Part shown: piece by piece, positions 16,288-23,288 of the stretch | How positions within the stretch are numbered: the first letter of the stretch is position 1 | Layout of the letters: every line of letters begins with the position of its first letter | Assembly: GCF_014639535.1 (NCBI RefSeq) | Contig: NZ_BMGA01000001.1 | Coordinates: 186,001-250,000, forward strand | Source: Flavobacterium palustre | GTDB taxonomy: Bacteria > Bacteroidota > Bacteroidia > Flavobacteriales > Flavobacteriaceae | DNA: 64,000 nt | Direction: 5' to 3' | Position numbers and translations under genes: made by a program | Notes under the pieces: model-generated | Told to the model about the DNA's origin: nothing | Seen by the model: the letters and a program-made list of their open reading frames with translations, nothing else | Database searches by the model: none

Positions 16288-17460
16288 CTAAGAAAGCGCC
16301 TGCTCTAAATCGGCAATTACGTCTTTTACAGTTTCTAAACCTACAGAAACACGTACCAAACCTTCGGTAATACCAACCGCTAATTTTTCTTCGATTGATA
16401 ACTTACTATGCGTTGTAGAAGCAGGATGCGTCACAATCGTTTTTGCATCTCCAATATTAGCCGAAAGTGAACATAATTTTATTTTATCCAAAAATGCTCT
16501 ACCGGCTTCAATACCTCCTTTAATTTCAAAAGCAATAATGTTTCCTCCTAAAAGCATTTGCTTTTTAGCCACTTCATATTTAGGATGTGATTTCAGGAAA
16601 GGATATTTCACGCTGTTTACATTGGGGTGACTTTCCAAAAACTCGGCTACTTTCAACGCATTTTCACAATGTCTATCTACACGAATAGCCAAAGTTTCCA
16701 TACTTTTAGACAACACCCAGGCATTGAATGGTGACATTGCCGGACCTGTATTTCTGGAGAAAAGATAAATCTGGCGAATCAAATCGGCTTGACCTACTGC
16801 AACTCCGCCTAAAACTCTTCCCTGACCATCCATCAACTTCGTTGCTGAATGTACCACAATGTGAGCACCATATTTTATAGGCTGCTGAATATAAGGCGTT
16901 GCAAAACAGTTATCCACAACCAAAATCAAATTGTGTTTTTTAGCAATCTCACCTAACAATTCCAAATCAATCACATCAACACCTGGATTTGTAGGTGTTT
17001 CAACATATAAAATTTTAGAATTCGGTTGAATAAAACTTTCAATTGTTTCCGGCTGATTAATATCAAAATAAGAAGTGGTAATATTCCATTTTGGAAAATA
17101 AGTCATAAACAACGCATGCGTAGAACCAAAAACACTTCCGGCAGAAACAATATGATCACCTGAACTTAACAAAGCCGCGAAAGTAGAATAGATCGCTGCC
17201 ATTCCGGTAGCAAAAGCATAACCTGCTTCAGCTCCTTCCATAGCACAAACCTTATCTACAAACTCGGTCGTGTTTGGATTAGAAAAACGACTATAGATAT
17301 TACGTACTTTTTCTTCCGTAAAAGAAGCTCTCATATCCTCAGCATCTTCAAAAACAAAACTTGAAGATAAAAACAAAGGAGTTGAGTGTTCCTGATATTG
17401 CGATCTGTCTATATGTGTACGTATTGCTTGGGTTTCAAAACCAAATTCTTGTTCGTCCAT
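16288..17460 (-). CDS. metZ: O-acyl-homoserine sulfhydrylase / cystathionine synthase-type PLP enzyme
   Basis: This 390-residue enzyme of the Cys/Met PLP family replaces the O-acyl group of activated homoserine with sulfide (giving homocysteine) or cysteine. The PLP lysine is K208 in HSATK and the ring aspartate D183 in VVDNCF. It is the last gene of the metX operon, and MetX makes its acyl-homoserine substrate. With sulfide made by the nearby cys operon, direct sulfhydrylation is the likely route; a cystathionine gamma-synthase activity cannot be excluded. The ORF extends 10 codons upstream to a TTG, but the ATG at 17460 fits the family N-terminus. Confidence 0.88.
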   Translation of the reverse strand: MDEQEFGFETQAIRTHIDRSQYQEHSTPLFLSSSFVFEDAEDMRASFTEEKVRNIYSRFSNPNTTEFVDKVCAMEGAEAGYAFATGMAAIYSTFAALLSSGDHIVSAGSVFGSTHALFMTYFPKWNITTSYFDINQPETIESFIQPNSKILYVETPTNPGVDVIDLELLGEIAKKHNLILVVDNCFATPYIQQPIKYGAHIVVHSATKLMDGQGRVLGGVAVGQADLIRQIYLFSRNTGPAMSPFNAWVLSKSMETLAIRVDRHCENALKVAEFLESHPNVNSVKYPFLKSHPKYEVAKKQMLLGGNIIAFEIKGGIEAGRAFLDKIKLCSLSANIGDAKTIVTHPASTTHSKLSIEEKLAVGITEGLVRVSVGLETVKDVIADLEQALS

Positions 17461-17576
17461 TTTTTTTTTATTTTTTAACACAAATTGCACAAATTAGCAC
17501 AAATTCATATTGTTTTAAATTTCACTGACTAAACTATATGAAAAACCAGTTTAATCTTTATTTTTTATATTCTTAA

Positions 17577-18008
17577 TTATTTCGCTAATTCTACTCCGTT
17601 CAAAATTACTTTGTAATGAATAGTCGCAGTAGGCTCTACCGTTTTAGAAACCGAGCAATATTTTTCAAAAGACAATTGCGCTGCTTTTGCCGCTTTGTCT
17701 TCTTTGATATTGCCTTCCAAAGAAAATACTACATAAATATTTTTGAAAGGTTTTGCTTCTCCTACCTGAACACGCTCTCCTTCTACCTCAGCTTTAAAAG
17801 AAGTAATTTCCTGACGTTGTTTTTTTAGAATCGAAATCATATCAATTCCGCTACATCCTGCAACCCCCATCAAAACTAATTCCATTGGGCTTGGCCCCAT
17901 ATCATTTCCTCCAAAATCAGGACGCGCATCTACATTTACTATATGTCCTCTTTCATTTTTCAATTGAAAGTGGAAGTTTTCGTTAACTCTGTCTAATGTT
18001 ATTTTCAT
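17577..18008 (-). CDS. OsmC-family protein
   Basis: This 143-residue protein has the OsmC/Ohr fold with its two conserved cysteines, C52 (AGCSG) and C118 (KYCSV). In the family these reduce organic hydroperoxides, but many OsmC-like proteins have unknown substrates. It lies inside the SAM-riboswitch operon, 117 bases before metZ and 31 bases after the DUF1330-like gene, so it should be made when methionine is short. A role with reactive sulfur species is a guess from context. Confidence 0.85.
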   Translation of the reverse strand: MKITLDRVNENFHFQLKNERGHIVNVDARPDFGGNDMGPSPMELVLMGVAGCSGIDMISILKKQRQEITSFKAEVEGERVQVGEAKPFKNIYVVFSLEGNIKEDKAAKAAQLSFEKYCSVSKTVEPTATIHYKVILNGVELAK

Positions 18009-18038
18009 TGTGCTGTTTTTATTTTTTACCTTTTATTA

Positions 18039-18341
18039 TCAAAGTTTAGTTCCTTTTATCGACAAAACCGATTTTATGGACTGTTCTTTCAAATGAAGAA
18101 ACTTTTTTCGCTCTTCATCCTTCTTAAAATTCTCAAAATCTTCTTCAGAAGCAAACTCCACCAAATGAATTTCATAAGGTTTCTCTATATTGCTCTCAAT
18201 ATAATTCTTTTCATCCGGACGCACCCGAAATAATAATTGTCCGTTGTATCTCAAAATCGTTGGAATAGCAATATTTTCAAACTGCTGAAAAACCTCTTCC
18301 TGTCCTTCGATTACATATATGAATTGCGTTATAAATACCAT
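18039..18341 (-). CDS. DUF1330-like small protein (dimeric alpha/beta barrel)
   Basis: This 100-residue protein reads like a ferredoxin-like dimeric alpha/beta-barrel of the DUF1330/antibiotic-monooxygenase kind: beta strand FITQFIYV, a helix, LLFRVRP, then YEIHLVEF and a DFENFKKDEE helix. It is 11 bases after thrA and so in the met operon. Function is unknown; the fold is often used for small oxygenases or ligand-binding proteins. Confidence 0.7.
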   Translation of the reverse strand: MVFITQFIYVIEGQEEVFQQFENIAIPTILRYNGQLLFRVRPDEKNYIESNIEKPYEIHLVEFASEEDFENFKKDEERKKFLHLKEQSIKSVLSIKGTKL

Positions 18342-18352
18342 TTGCTAAAATC

Positions 18353-20764
18353 TTATCCTTTATCGGACAATCTCAGGATATCTCCAAAAACACCTCTTGC
18401 CGTTACAGCAGAACCCGCTCCGGCTCCCTGAATTACAATAGGTCGGTCTCCGTAAGATTCCGTATAAATTTCAAAGAAAGAATCCGAACCTTTTAATCCG
18501 CCTAAAGCCGTATCTGAAGGAACCGAAACTAATTTCACTTCTAATATTCCTTTGTCATTCTGCAAATCACCTGATAATTCACCTATGTAACGCAGCACGT
18601 GATTTGGTTTTTGTTCCTCTTTTATCTTCGTATAAATTGGGTCGAACTCTTTTAATTTTGTCAGGAAATCAGCGGCACTTCCTTCTCGTAAATGCTCCGG
18701 AATTAAATTCTGAATAGCAATTTCTTCAAATTCATTTTGCAAGTCCAATTCTCTGGCCAAAATCAATAATTTTCTACCTACGTCATTTCCGCATAAATCC
18801 TCACGAGGATCCGGTTCGGTATAACCATTATCAATCGCTTCTTTCAAAATATCACTAAACGGAACGTCTTTAGCAGAGAAATTATTGAATAAATAACTCA
18901 ATGTTCCAGAGAAAACACCTTTAATCTTAGTAATATTTTCACCCGAAAGATGTAATAATTTTATTGTATCAATCAACGGTAATCCCGCTCCCACATTGGT
19001 TTCGTACAAATAATTCTTTTGATTTTCTACCAATACCTTTCTCAGTTCTTTATAGAAACCATAACTCAACGTATTGGCTACTTTATTCGAGGAAATCAAA
19101 TCAAATCCATTTTCAACCAATGGAATATAATTTTCTACAAATGCGGCACTGGCTGTGTTGTCCACCGCAATTAAATTCGCTAAATGATGCTCATTAGCAT
19201 AAGCGATAACATCTTTGATTGTATATGAAAATCCATTCGTCTGGATTTCGTTTATCCAGTTTGGTGTTACGCCATCTTTATTCAGTAATACATTTTTAGA
19301 ATTGGCAATAGCAAAAATATTAAGTTTAATATCCTTTCTTTTCTCTATAGCCTTAGCAGATTCTAAAATTTGATTAATCAAAGTTCCTCCCACTAATCCA
19401 TGACCAAAAATGGCAATATTGATTTTTTTAGAAACTCCAAAAATCTCTCCGTGAATTACGTTTAAAGCTTTATTAAGTTCGTGTTTCTTAACAACCAAAC
19501 TCACATTTTTACCCGTAACAGTATTATTGAATAAAATTGGAATAATTTTATTTCTAATTAAAGCGGTATAAGGCTTGTGAAACGTACTTAAATCCTGCCC
19601 GATAATTGAAATTACCGAAACATCATCGGTTACCGAAATTTTGTTGACATCCTTAGAATAAAAATCATTTTCGAATTCTTTTTCCAATTCTATCATTGCT
19701 TTAGTAGCCTGCGATTCGGCCACTACTAAACCAATCCCTCTTTCGGAAGATCCCTGAGAAATAATACTTACACTGATATTATTATCCCCCATTACTTTAA
19801 AAATACGGGCATCTACTCCTGTTTTTCCCAGTAATCCTCTACCTTCAAGATTTACTAAAGCCAGATTTTCTAAAACCGAAAGCGTTTTAATTCCACCGGA
19901 TTTTGAAGTCGATGTAATTAATGTCCCTTCATTTTCATGATTGAAAGTATTTAATATTCGCAAAGGAATATTTTTCTCTATCAATGGAATGATGGTTTTA
20001 GCATGTAAAATGGTAGCTCCAAAATTAGCCAACTCATTCGCTTCATTAAAAGTCAAATGGTCAATTTTTTTTGCATCGGCTACTAAATCCGGATTAGCGG
20101 TATAAATCCCATCAACGTGGGTGTAATTCTGAAGTTCTTTGGCATTCAAATAATTTGCCAATAAAGAAGCCGTATAATTACTTCCGTTACGTCCTAAAGT
20201 AGTGGTAACATTATTAATATTGGAACCTATAAAACCGGTAACGATATTTACAAAATTGGCATTTTCTTTAAAATACTGAATGACATTTTTCTTGGAAACC
20301 TGTTCTAATGGTTGTGCGTCACCAAATTTTGAATCGGTTTTTAGAAAAATTCTGGAATCGGCAAACTTGGCATTGATTCCTTTTTCAATCAAAATTGCAG
20401 TCAATAATTTAGCCGAAAGCAATTCCCCAACCGAAAGAATTTGGTCTTTGATTTTTGAACTATAATCTCCTATCAAGCTTACACCTTCGTATAATTTATC
20501 CAAAACAGCAAATTCTTCAGACAAGTCCACTTTAGCATAATCATCCTGCTGGTATTGTTTGAATTTTTCAAGCAAAACTTTATAATCGCCGTTTTTAGCA
20601 GCTACTCCCAAAATTTCTTCCAGTTCATCGGTTGCATTTCCACGCGCCGAAACCACAACAGCAATTTCCTCTCCTTGATTTACTTTATCAGCTATTATAG
20701 AAACAACTTTATTGATTCCTTCACCATTCGATAAAGATTTACCTCCAAATTTTAATATTTTCAT
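18353..20764 (-). CDS. thrA: Bifunctional aspartate kinase / homoserine dehydrogenase
   Basis: This 803-residue enzyme catalyses the first and third steps from aspartate to homoserine. The kinase domain opens with MKILKFGGKSL and covers about residues 1-285. A double ACT regulatory region follows (about 300-455). The dehydrogenase starts with the NAD(P) motif IFGHGLVGG (about 464) and has GAGLPLIDT and the catalytic region with DVGRKL. Length matches E. coli ThrA (820). It lies 23 bases after metX under the SAM riboswitch, so here homoserine supply is geared to methionine. Feedback by threonine through the ACT region is expected but not visible. Confidence 0.95.
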   Translation of the reverse strand: MKILKFGGKSLSNGEGINKVVSIIADKVNQGEEIAVVVSARGNATDELEEILGVAAKNGDYKVLLEKFKQYQQDDYAKVDLSEEFAVLDKLYEGVSLIGDYSSKIKDQILSVGELLSAKLLTAILIEKGINAKFADSRIFLKTDSKFGDAQPLEQVSKKNVIQYFKENANFVNIVTGFIGSNINNVTTTLGRNGSNYTASLLANYLNAKELQNYTHVDGIYTANPDLVADAKKIDHLTFNEANELANFGATILHAKTIIPLIEKNIPLRILNTFNHENEGTLITSTSKSGGIKTLSVLENLALVNLEGRGLLGKTGVDARIFKVMGDNNISVSIISQGSSERGIGLVVAESQATKAMIELEKEFENDFYSKDVNKISVTDDVSVISIIGQDLSTFHKPYTALIRNKIIPILFNNTVTGKNVSLVVKKHELNKALNVIHGEIFGVSKKINIAIFGHGLVGGTLINQILESAKAIEKRKDIKLNIFAIANSKNVLLNKDGVTPNWINEIQTNGFSYTIKDVIAYANEHHLANLIAVDNTASAAFVENYIPLVENGFDLISSNKVANTLSYGFYKELRKVLVENQKNYLYETNVGAGLPLIDTIKLLHLSGENITKIKGVFSGTLSYLFNNFSAKDVPFSDILKEAIDNGYTEPDPREDLCGNDVGRKLLILARELDLQNEFEEIAIQNLIPEHLREGSAADFLTKLKEFDPIYTKIKEEQKPNHVLRYIGELSGDLQNDKGILEVKLVSVPSDTALGGLKGSDSFFEIYTESYGDRPIVIQGAGAGSAVTARGVFGDILRLSDKG

Positions 20765-20787
20765 TTCAATTGTATTTTGTGTTGCTA

Positions 20788-21756
20788 CTAAAAAATAGGA
20801 GCAAGTAAGTTGTTTAATTGTTCAAACTCAATCAGGAAAGCATCGTGTCCGTGAATGGATTCTATTTCTTTATAAAAAACATTCACCTGATGTTTTTTTA
20901 ATTCCTGATAAGTGTCTTTATTTTCTTTTGCGGTAAAAAACAAATCTGAATTTATACCAATTATATGAATTGTTGCTTCAATTTTTGAAGCAAAAACTTC
21001 GAAAGAATCTCTGTTTCTGGTTACATCAATCGTTTTTAATAATTGATTCATCATTTTATAAGATGCCAATTGAAAACGTTTTTGCAATTTTTTCCCGTGA
21101 TGAAGCAGCCAACTTTCGATATTAAATATCGCTAATTCCTCATTAATAGTTCGATCAAATTTCATCTTAAAAGATTCCGGTGTTCTGTAACACAGCATTG
21201 CATGAATACGGGCATCTTCAATAGGATTTGACGAATTTTTCAAAATTTGTTCCTGTAAAAAACAATTGGCTATCAACCAATCGGTCGACTTCCAATCGGT
21301 AGCAATAGGAATTAAATGTAAAGCCAACTTAGGTTCTAAAGCAATCATCTCCCAGGCAATTCCACCTCCTACTGAGCCTCCGATAATAGCATACAATTGT
21401 TGAATTTTAAGATACTTTACTCCTTCAATAAAAAGCCTTGCAATATCTCTGGCAGTAAAATCCAAATAGTTTTCTACAATTGTGCCATCGTATCCATTTC
21501 CCGGAACATTAAAAGCCAGAATAGAATATTTATTAGTATCAATAGTTTTATTTTCTCCAATTAAGTCATTCCACCATCCTGACGGACCAATAACCTGAGA
21601 ATTTCCAGTCAATGCGTGATTAACCAAAACAACAGGCGCTGTATTCAATTCAGGACCAAAAATCTGGTAGCTTAAATTTAAAACAGGATATAATGCACCA
21701 CTCTCGGTAGTGAAATTTTGAATTATAATGTGATTGGGTTTATTTTCCAATTTCAA
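20788..21756 (-). CDS. metX: Homoserine O-acetyltransferase (alpha/beta hydrolase fold)
   Basis: This enzyme activates homoserine with an acyl group, usually acetyl, at the entry to methionine synthesis. The 322-residue protein has the oxyanion segment NHALTGNSQ, the nucleophile elbow GGSVGGG, an aspartate in INSDLFF and a histidine in IHGHDAF, making a Ser-Asp-His triad. It is shorter than most MetX proteins (350-380). As the first gene of the operon it lies directly behind the SAM-I riboswitch. Acetyl versus succinyl specificity cannot be decided by eye. Confidence 0.92.
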   Translation of the reverse strand: MKLENKPNHIIIQNFTTESGALYPVLNLSYQIFGPELNTAPVVLVNHALTGNSQVIGPSGWWNDLIGENKTIDTNKYSILAFNVPGNGYDGTIVENYLDFTARDIARLFIEGVKYLKIQQLYAIIGGSVGGGIAWEMIALEPKLALHLIPIATDWKSTDWLIANCFLQEQILKNSSNPIEDARIHAMLCYRTPESFKMKFDRTINEELAIFNIESWLLHHGKKLQKRFQLASYKMMNQLLKTIDVTRNRDSFEVFASKIEATIHIIGINSDLFFTAKENKDTYQELKKHQVNVFYKEIESIHGHDAFLIEFEQLNNLLAPIF

Positions 21757-21785
21757 ATCTTTAATATAGGATTGATTATGGAAAT

Positions 21786-21922
21786 ATTAAAAAGAAAGTT
21801 CAATAAACTAGAAGATTTACATTGTTATCTTTTCCGCCGTGGCGGATAGAATGTAGCACCTTCTTCGACAATCGAAGGGTTGCTAAGGCATCATCGGGTC
21901 TAATCCCTCGTCCTTTCTTTAT
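21786..21922 (-). ncRNA. SAM-I (S-box) riboswitch upstream of metX
   Basis: On the minus strand the S-box core is clear: GAGGGATTAGACCCGATGA, then CCTTAGCAACC, and GGTGCTACATTCTATCC after the P3 hairpin (CTTCGATTGTCGAAG). P1 is AAAGAAAG (near 21919-21912) with CTTTCTTT (21798-21791), and P4 is AAGAT/ATCTT. It senses S-adenosylmethionine and should switch off metX-thrA-18039-osmC-metZ when SAM is high. No terminator is seen between P1 and the metX ATG 30 bases on, so translational control is more likely. Confidence 0.92.
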
Positions 21923-21955
21923 AACATTTCAATATGCTTACGAACTTTAAAGTGG

Positions 21956-21987
21956 CAAAGTAACCACTATTTTTTCAAACAAACAAA
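21956..21987 (-). promoter_or_regulatory. Promoter of the metX operon
   Basis: TTTG (21984-21987) and TTACTTTG (21956-21963, seven of eight consensus positions) are spaced by 20 bases on the minus strand. The predicted start site is about 21949, just ahead of the SAM-I riboswitch. Confidence 0.6.
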
Positions 21988-22028
21988 TTTTGCTGATTAT
22001 AGATTAAAACCAGCGGTAACATAACAAA

Positions 22029-22077
22029 CAAACGCAAGTCATCACTGAACACAAAATCCAGAAATCACCTGCGTTTG
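22029..22077 (-). terminator. Long imperfect hairpin after the 68-codon ORF
   Basis: CAAACGCA (22029-22036) pairs with TGCGTTTG (22070-22077), and the pairing continues with few mismatches for about 19 bp, loop near 22049-22058. On the minus strand it is followed by TTTGTTATG, a weak T-rich tail. It may end the transcript of the 68-codon ORF before the metX promoter, or be a structured RNA in its own right. Confidence 0.5.
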
Positions 22078-22101
22078 AAACCTATATTTACAAAACTATA
22101 C

Positions 22102-22308
22102 TTAGATGAACAGTGTTTCATTTTCTTTAGAATACATCATAAACGTTAATGAATTGACTGCTTTCTTTTGATCTTTAAAATTTGGATCTAAATTAATACC
22201 AAATCTGGCATTTGTCAATTCTACTCTATTTTCTTTTTTCTCAATGTTAGTACTCCTTATGTTCCTTATAAGTTCTAACGCCCTTGTAATCATTCTTTTT
22301 GTGCTCAT
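22102..22308 (-). CDS. 68-residue hypothetical protein behind two attenuator-like leaders
   Basis: I do not recognise this protein. It has no signal peptide or membrane segment, is basic at the N-terminus and opens MSTKRMITRALELIRNIRS. Its first 20 codons are rich in Thr, Ile and Arg and include three AGG codons. No promoter is visible between the terminator at 22374-22405 and its ATG, so it probably depends on readthrough of both upstream terminators. It could be the regulated product, a third leader peptide ending at the hairpin 22029-22077, or a decayed gene. Whether it is translated is uncertain. Confidence 0.45.
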   Translation of the reverse strand: MSTKRMITRALELIRNIRSTNIEKKENRVELTNARFGINLDPNFKDQKKAVNSLTFMMYSKENETLFI

Positions 22309-22373
22309 GATGTTTGAATTTAATTAATTTAACTTTATTGTTTGTTATTATTTTGAATTTATTTTCTATAAAA

Positions 22374-22405
22374 AAACCCTTTTGGTTACTGTACCAAAAG
22401 GGTTT
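22374..22405 (-). terminator. Terminator of the second leader unit
   Basis: On the minus strand AAACCCTTTTGGT and ACCAAAAGGGTTT form a perfect 13-bp stem with a 6-base loop, followed by a run of seven T. It begins 29 bases after the leader stop codon at 22434. CCAAAAG at 22430-22424 can pair with the left arm (CTTTTGG, 22400-22394) and so act as an antiterminator. Confidence 0.85.
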
Positions 22406-22433
22406 ATCTACTTATAAACGATACTTTTGGAAA

Positions 22434-22511
22434 TCAACAGACCAGTAACTTTGCGCAAGACATAGAGACTGTAGTAAACTGCTTATTGTTCTTAATAGTA
22501 ATAGTAATCAT
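22434..22511 (-). CDS. Candidate Thr/Ile-rich leader peptide (25 codons)
   Basis: An ATG at 22511 opens a 25-residue peptide starting MITITIKNNK and ending SCAKLLVC, with stop TGA at 22434-22436. Five of its first six codons are Ile or Thr, like the E. coli thr operon leader. A terminator follows at 22374-22405, and an antiterminator-like segment starts three bases after the stop, where a ribosome at the stop codon would cover it. This is the classic layout of transcription attenuation. No promoter lies between this ORF and the terminator at 22559-22588, so it is probably reached by readthrough from the first leader. Translation is unproven. Confidence 0.6.
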   Translation of the reverse strand: MITITIKNNKQFTTVSMSCAKLLVC

Positions 22512-22558
22512 TGTAATTTTAATTGTAATTGAATTTTTAATTATTTGTGTTTTAACAA

Positions 22559-22588
22559 AAAAGCCTCCTGATTTCTCGGGAGGCTTTT
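22559..22588 (-). terminator. Terminator of the first leader unit
   Basis: On the minus strand AAAAGCCTCC and GGAGGCTTTT form a 10-bp GC-rich stem with loop CGAGAAATCA, followed by six T. The opposite strand also has a short T-run. CGGGAG within the upstream leader ORF (22639-22634) can pair with CTCCCG of its left side (22582-22577). Confidence 0.85.
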
Positions 22589-22620
22589 GCTATATTTTTA
22601 ATCTTATTTGAATAAAAAAA

Positions 22621-22689
22621 TTAAGCTATCGCACTCCCGTCGATTTCTTTCGCTTTAACCATTGATTTTTTACAAATAATAAAATTCAT
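22621..22689 (-). CDS. Candidate leader peptide (22 codons)
   Basis: An ATG at 22689, about 16 bases after a predicted start site, opens a 22-residue peptide starting MNFIICKKSM and ending DGSAIA, with stop TAA at 22621-22623. A strong terminator starts 33 bases later. Codons 17-19 contain CGGGAG, which can pair with the terminator's left side and would be covered by a ribosome at the stop codon. Lys (4), Ile (4), Met and Cys codons are present, so the amino acid sensed cannot be read off. Size, promoter spacing and the competing pairs support a leader rather than a chance ORF. Confidence 0.5.
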   Translation of the reverse strand: MNFIICKKSMVKAKEIDGSAIA

Positions 22690-22705
22690 TTCTTGTTTTT
22701 GTTTA

Positions 22706-22739
22706 GAGTCACAAATATACAAATTAATATTTATGACTC
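22706..22739 (-). promoter_or_regulatory. Promoter of the leader region inside a 34-bp palindrome
   Basis: TATATTTG (22712-22719, minus strand) matches the -7 consensus and points to a start near 22705, about 16 bases before the first leader ORF. It is embedded in an imperfect palindrome, GAGTCA...TGACTC (22706-22739), with AAATAT/ATATTT inside, a layout typical of a repressor site over a promoter. TGACTCA occurs again at 22811-22817. Confidence 0.55.
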
Positions 22740-22903
22740 ATTATTTTTTTTAAAAAAATTGAGTTAATCGCATTAATTAACAGTTCTTTATGCTTTTTAA
22801 CATCATTTTTTGACTCAGACCTAAAAAACAAATCAAAAAAAAAGCCTTTTCTCCAAGATAATTTAAAAAATTAACTCCATTCCGCTCTCCTGATTTGATG
22901 TTT

Positions 22904-22911
22904 CAAAGATA
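22904..22911 (-). promoter_or_regulatory. Second upstream -7 element on the minus strand
   Basis: TATCTTTG matches TAnnTTTG, with a TTG about 17 bases upstream. A transcript from here would enter the leader region from farther upstream. A very short ORF (ATG at 22880, MELIF) with a GGAG ahead of it lies just inside, but I find no terminator for it. The rest of 22740-23100 shows no gene. Confidence 0.35.
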
Positions 22912-23106
22912 TAACAGAAATCCAAATCCAATGTTAACTGTAGTTTAAATTAAAATCATTATAATGTTTTAAAAAACACCTAATACACACACAGACAATT
23001 TCATTTTTTTCTGAAGAATTTCAAACTTTCATAAACTAACCAAACACTTGTATTTTTTAATTAAAAAAATTAGCTCAGATTAATTTACATTTCGAAAATG
23101 GTTTCA

Positions 23107-23114
23107 TACCTTTG
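23107..23114 (+). promoter_or_regulatory. -7 element of metK
   Basis: TACCTTTG is a perfect TAnnTTTG match and puts the start near 23120, immediately before the SAM-II-like aptamer. The -33 box is not clear. Confidence 0.65.
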
Positions 23115-23127
23115 CACCTCAAAATAC

Positions 23128-23222
23128 AAGAGGAAAAATTTGAACTGATTGCAACCTCTTCATAATGAAACAAAATCATTATGAATACTGAAAAATTTCA
23201 GTAGAAAAAAATGCTAAAGCAG
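23128..23222 (+). ncRNA. SAM-II-like riboswitch upstream of metK
   Basis: AAGAGG (23128-23133) and CCTCTT (23155-23160) form P1 around a loop containing AATTTGAACTGATTGCAA. A 3' strand, AAAAATGCTAAAGCAG (ending 23222), can close a pseudoknot with it (CTG 23145-23147 with CAG 23220-23222; GCA 23151-23153 with TGC 23212-23214). The ATTTGA...TTGCA loop and ATGCTAAA strand match my memory of the SAM-II consensus. Two extra hairpins (23161-23183 and 23186-23203) are inserted in the joining region. The position before SAM synthetase supports SAM sensing. Confidence 0.72.
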
Positions 23223-23288
23223 AAACCCTCCTTTAGTCTTTTTTTTGCAATTCATTTTCCTCGCCTAATTTTAAACAAATTATATATT

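Noticed and set aside
17521-17545. ACTAAACTATATG upstream of metZ as a third operator copy
   Set aside because: The match is limited to ACTAAAC; the ATAGG half is missing.
21766-21783. TATAGGATTGATTA near the metX start resembling the cys operator
   Set aside because: Only the right half matches CTATAGGATTATTA; the CTACTA half is absent, so it is probably chance.
22846-22880. Five-codon ORF (MELIF) as a third attenuator leader
   Set aside because: No terminator or competing stem could be found after it; the T9 run nearby has no paired stem.
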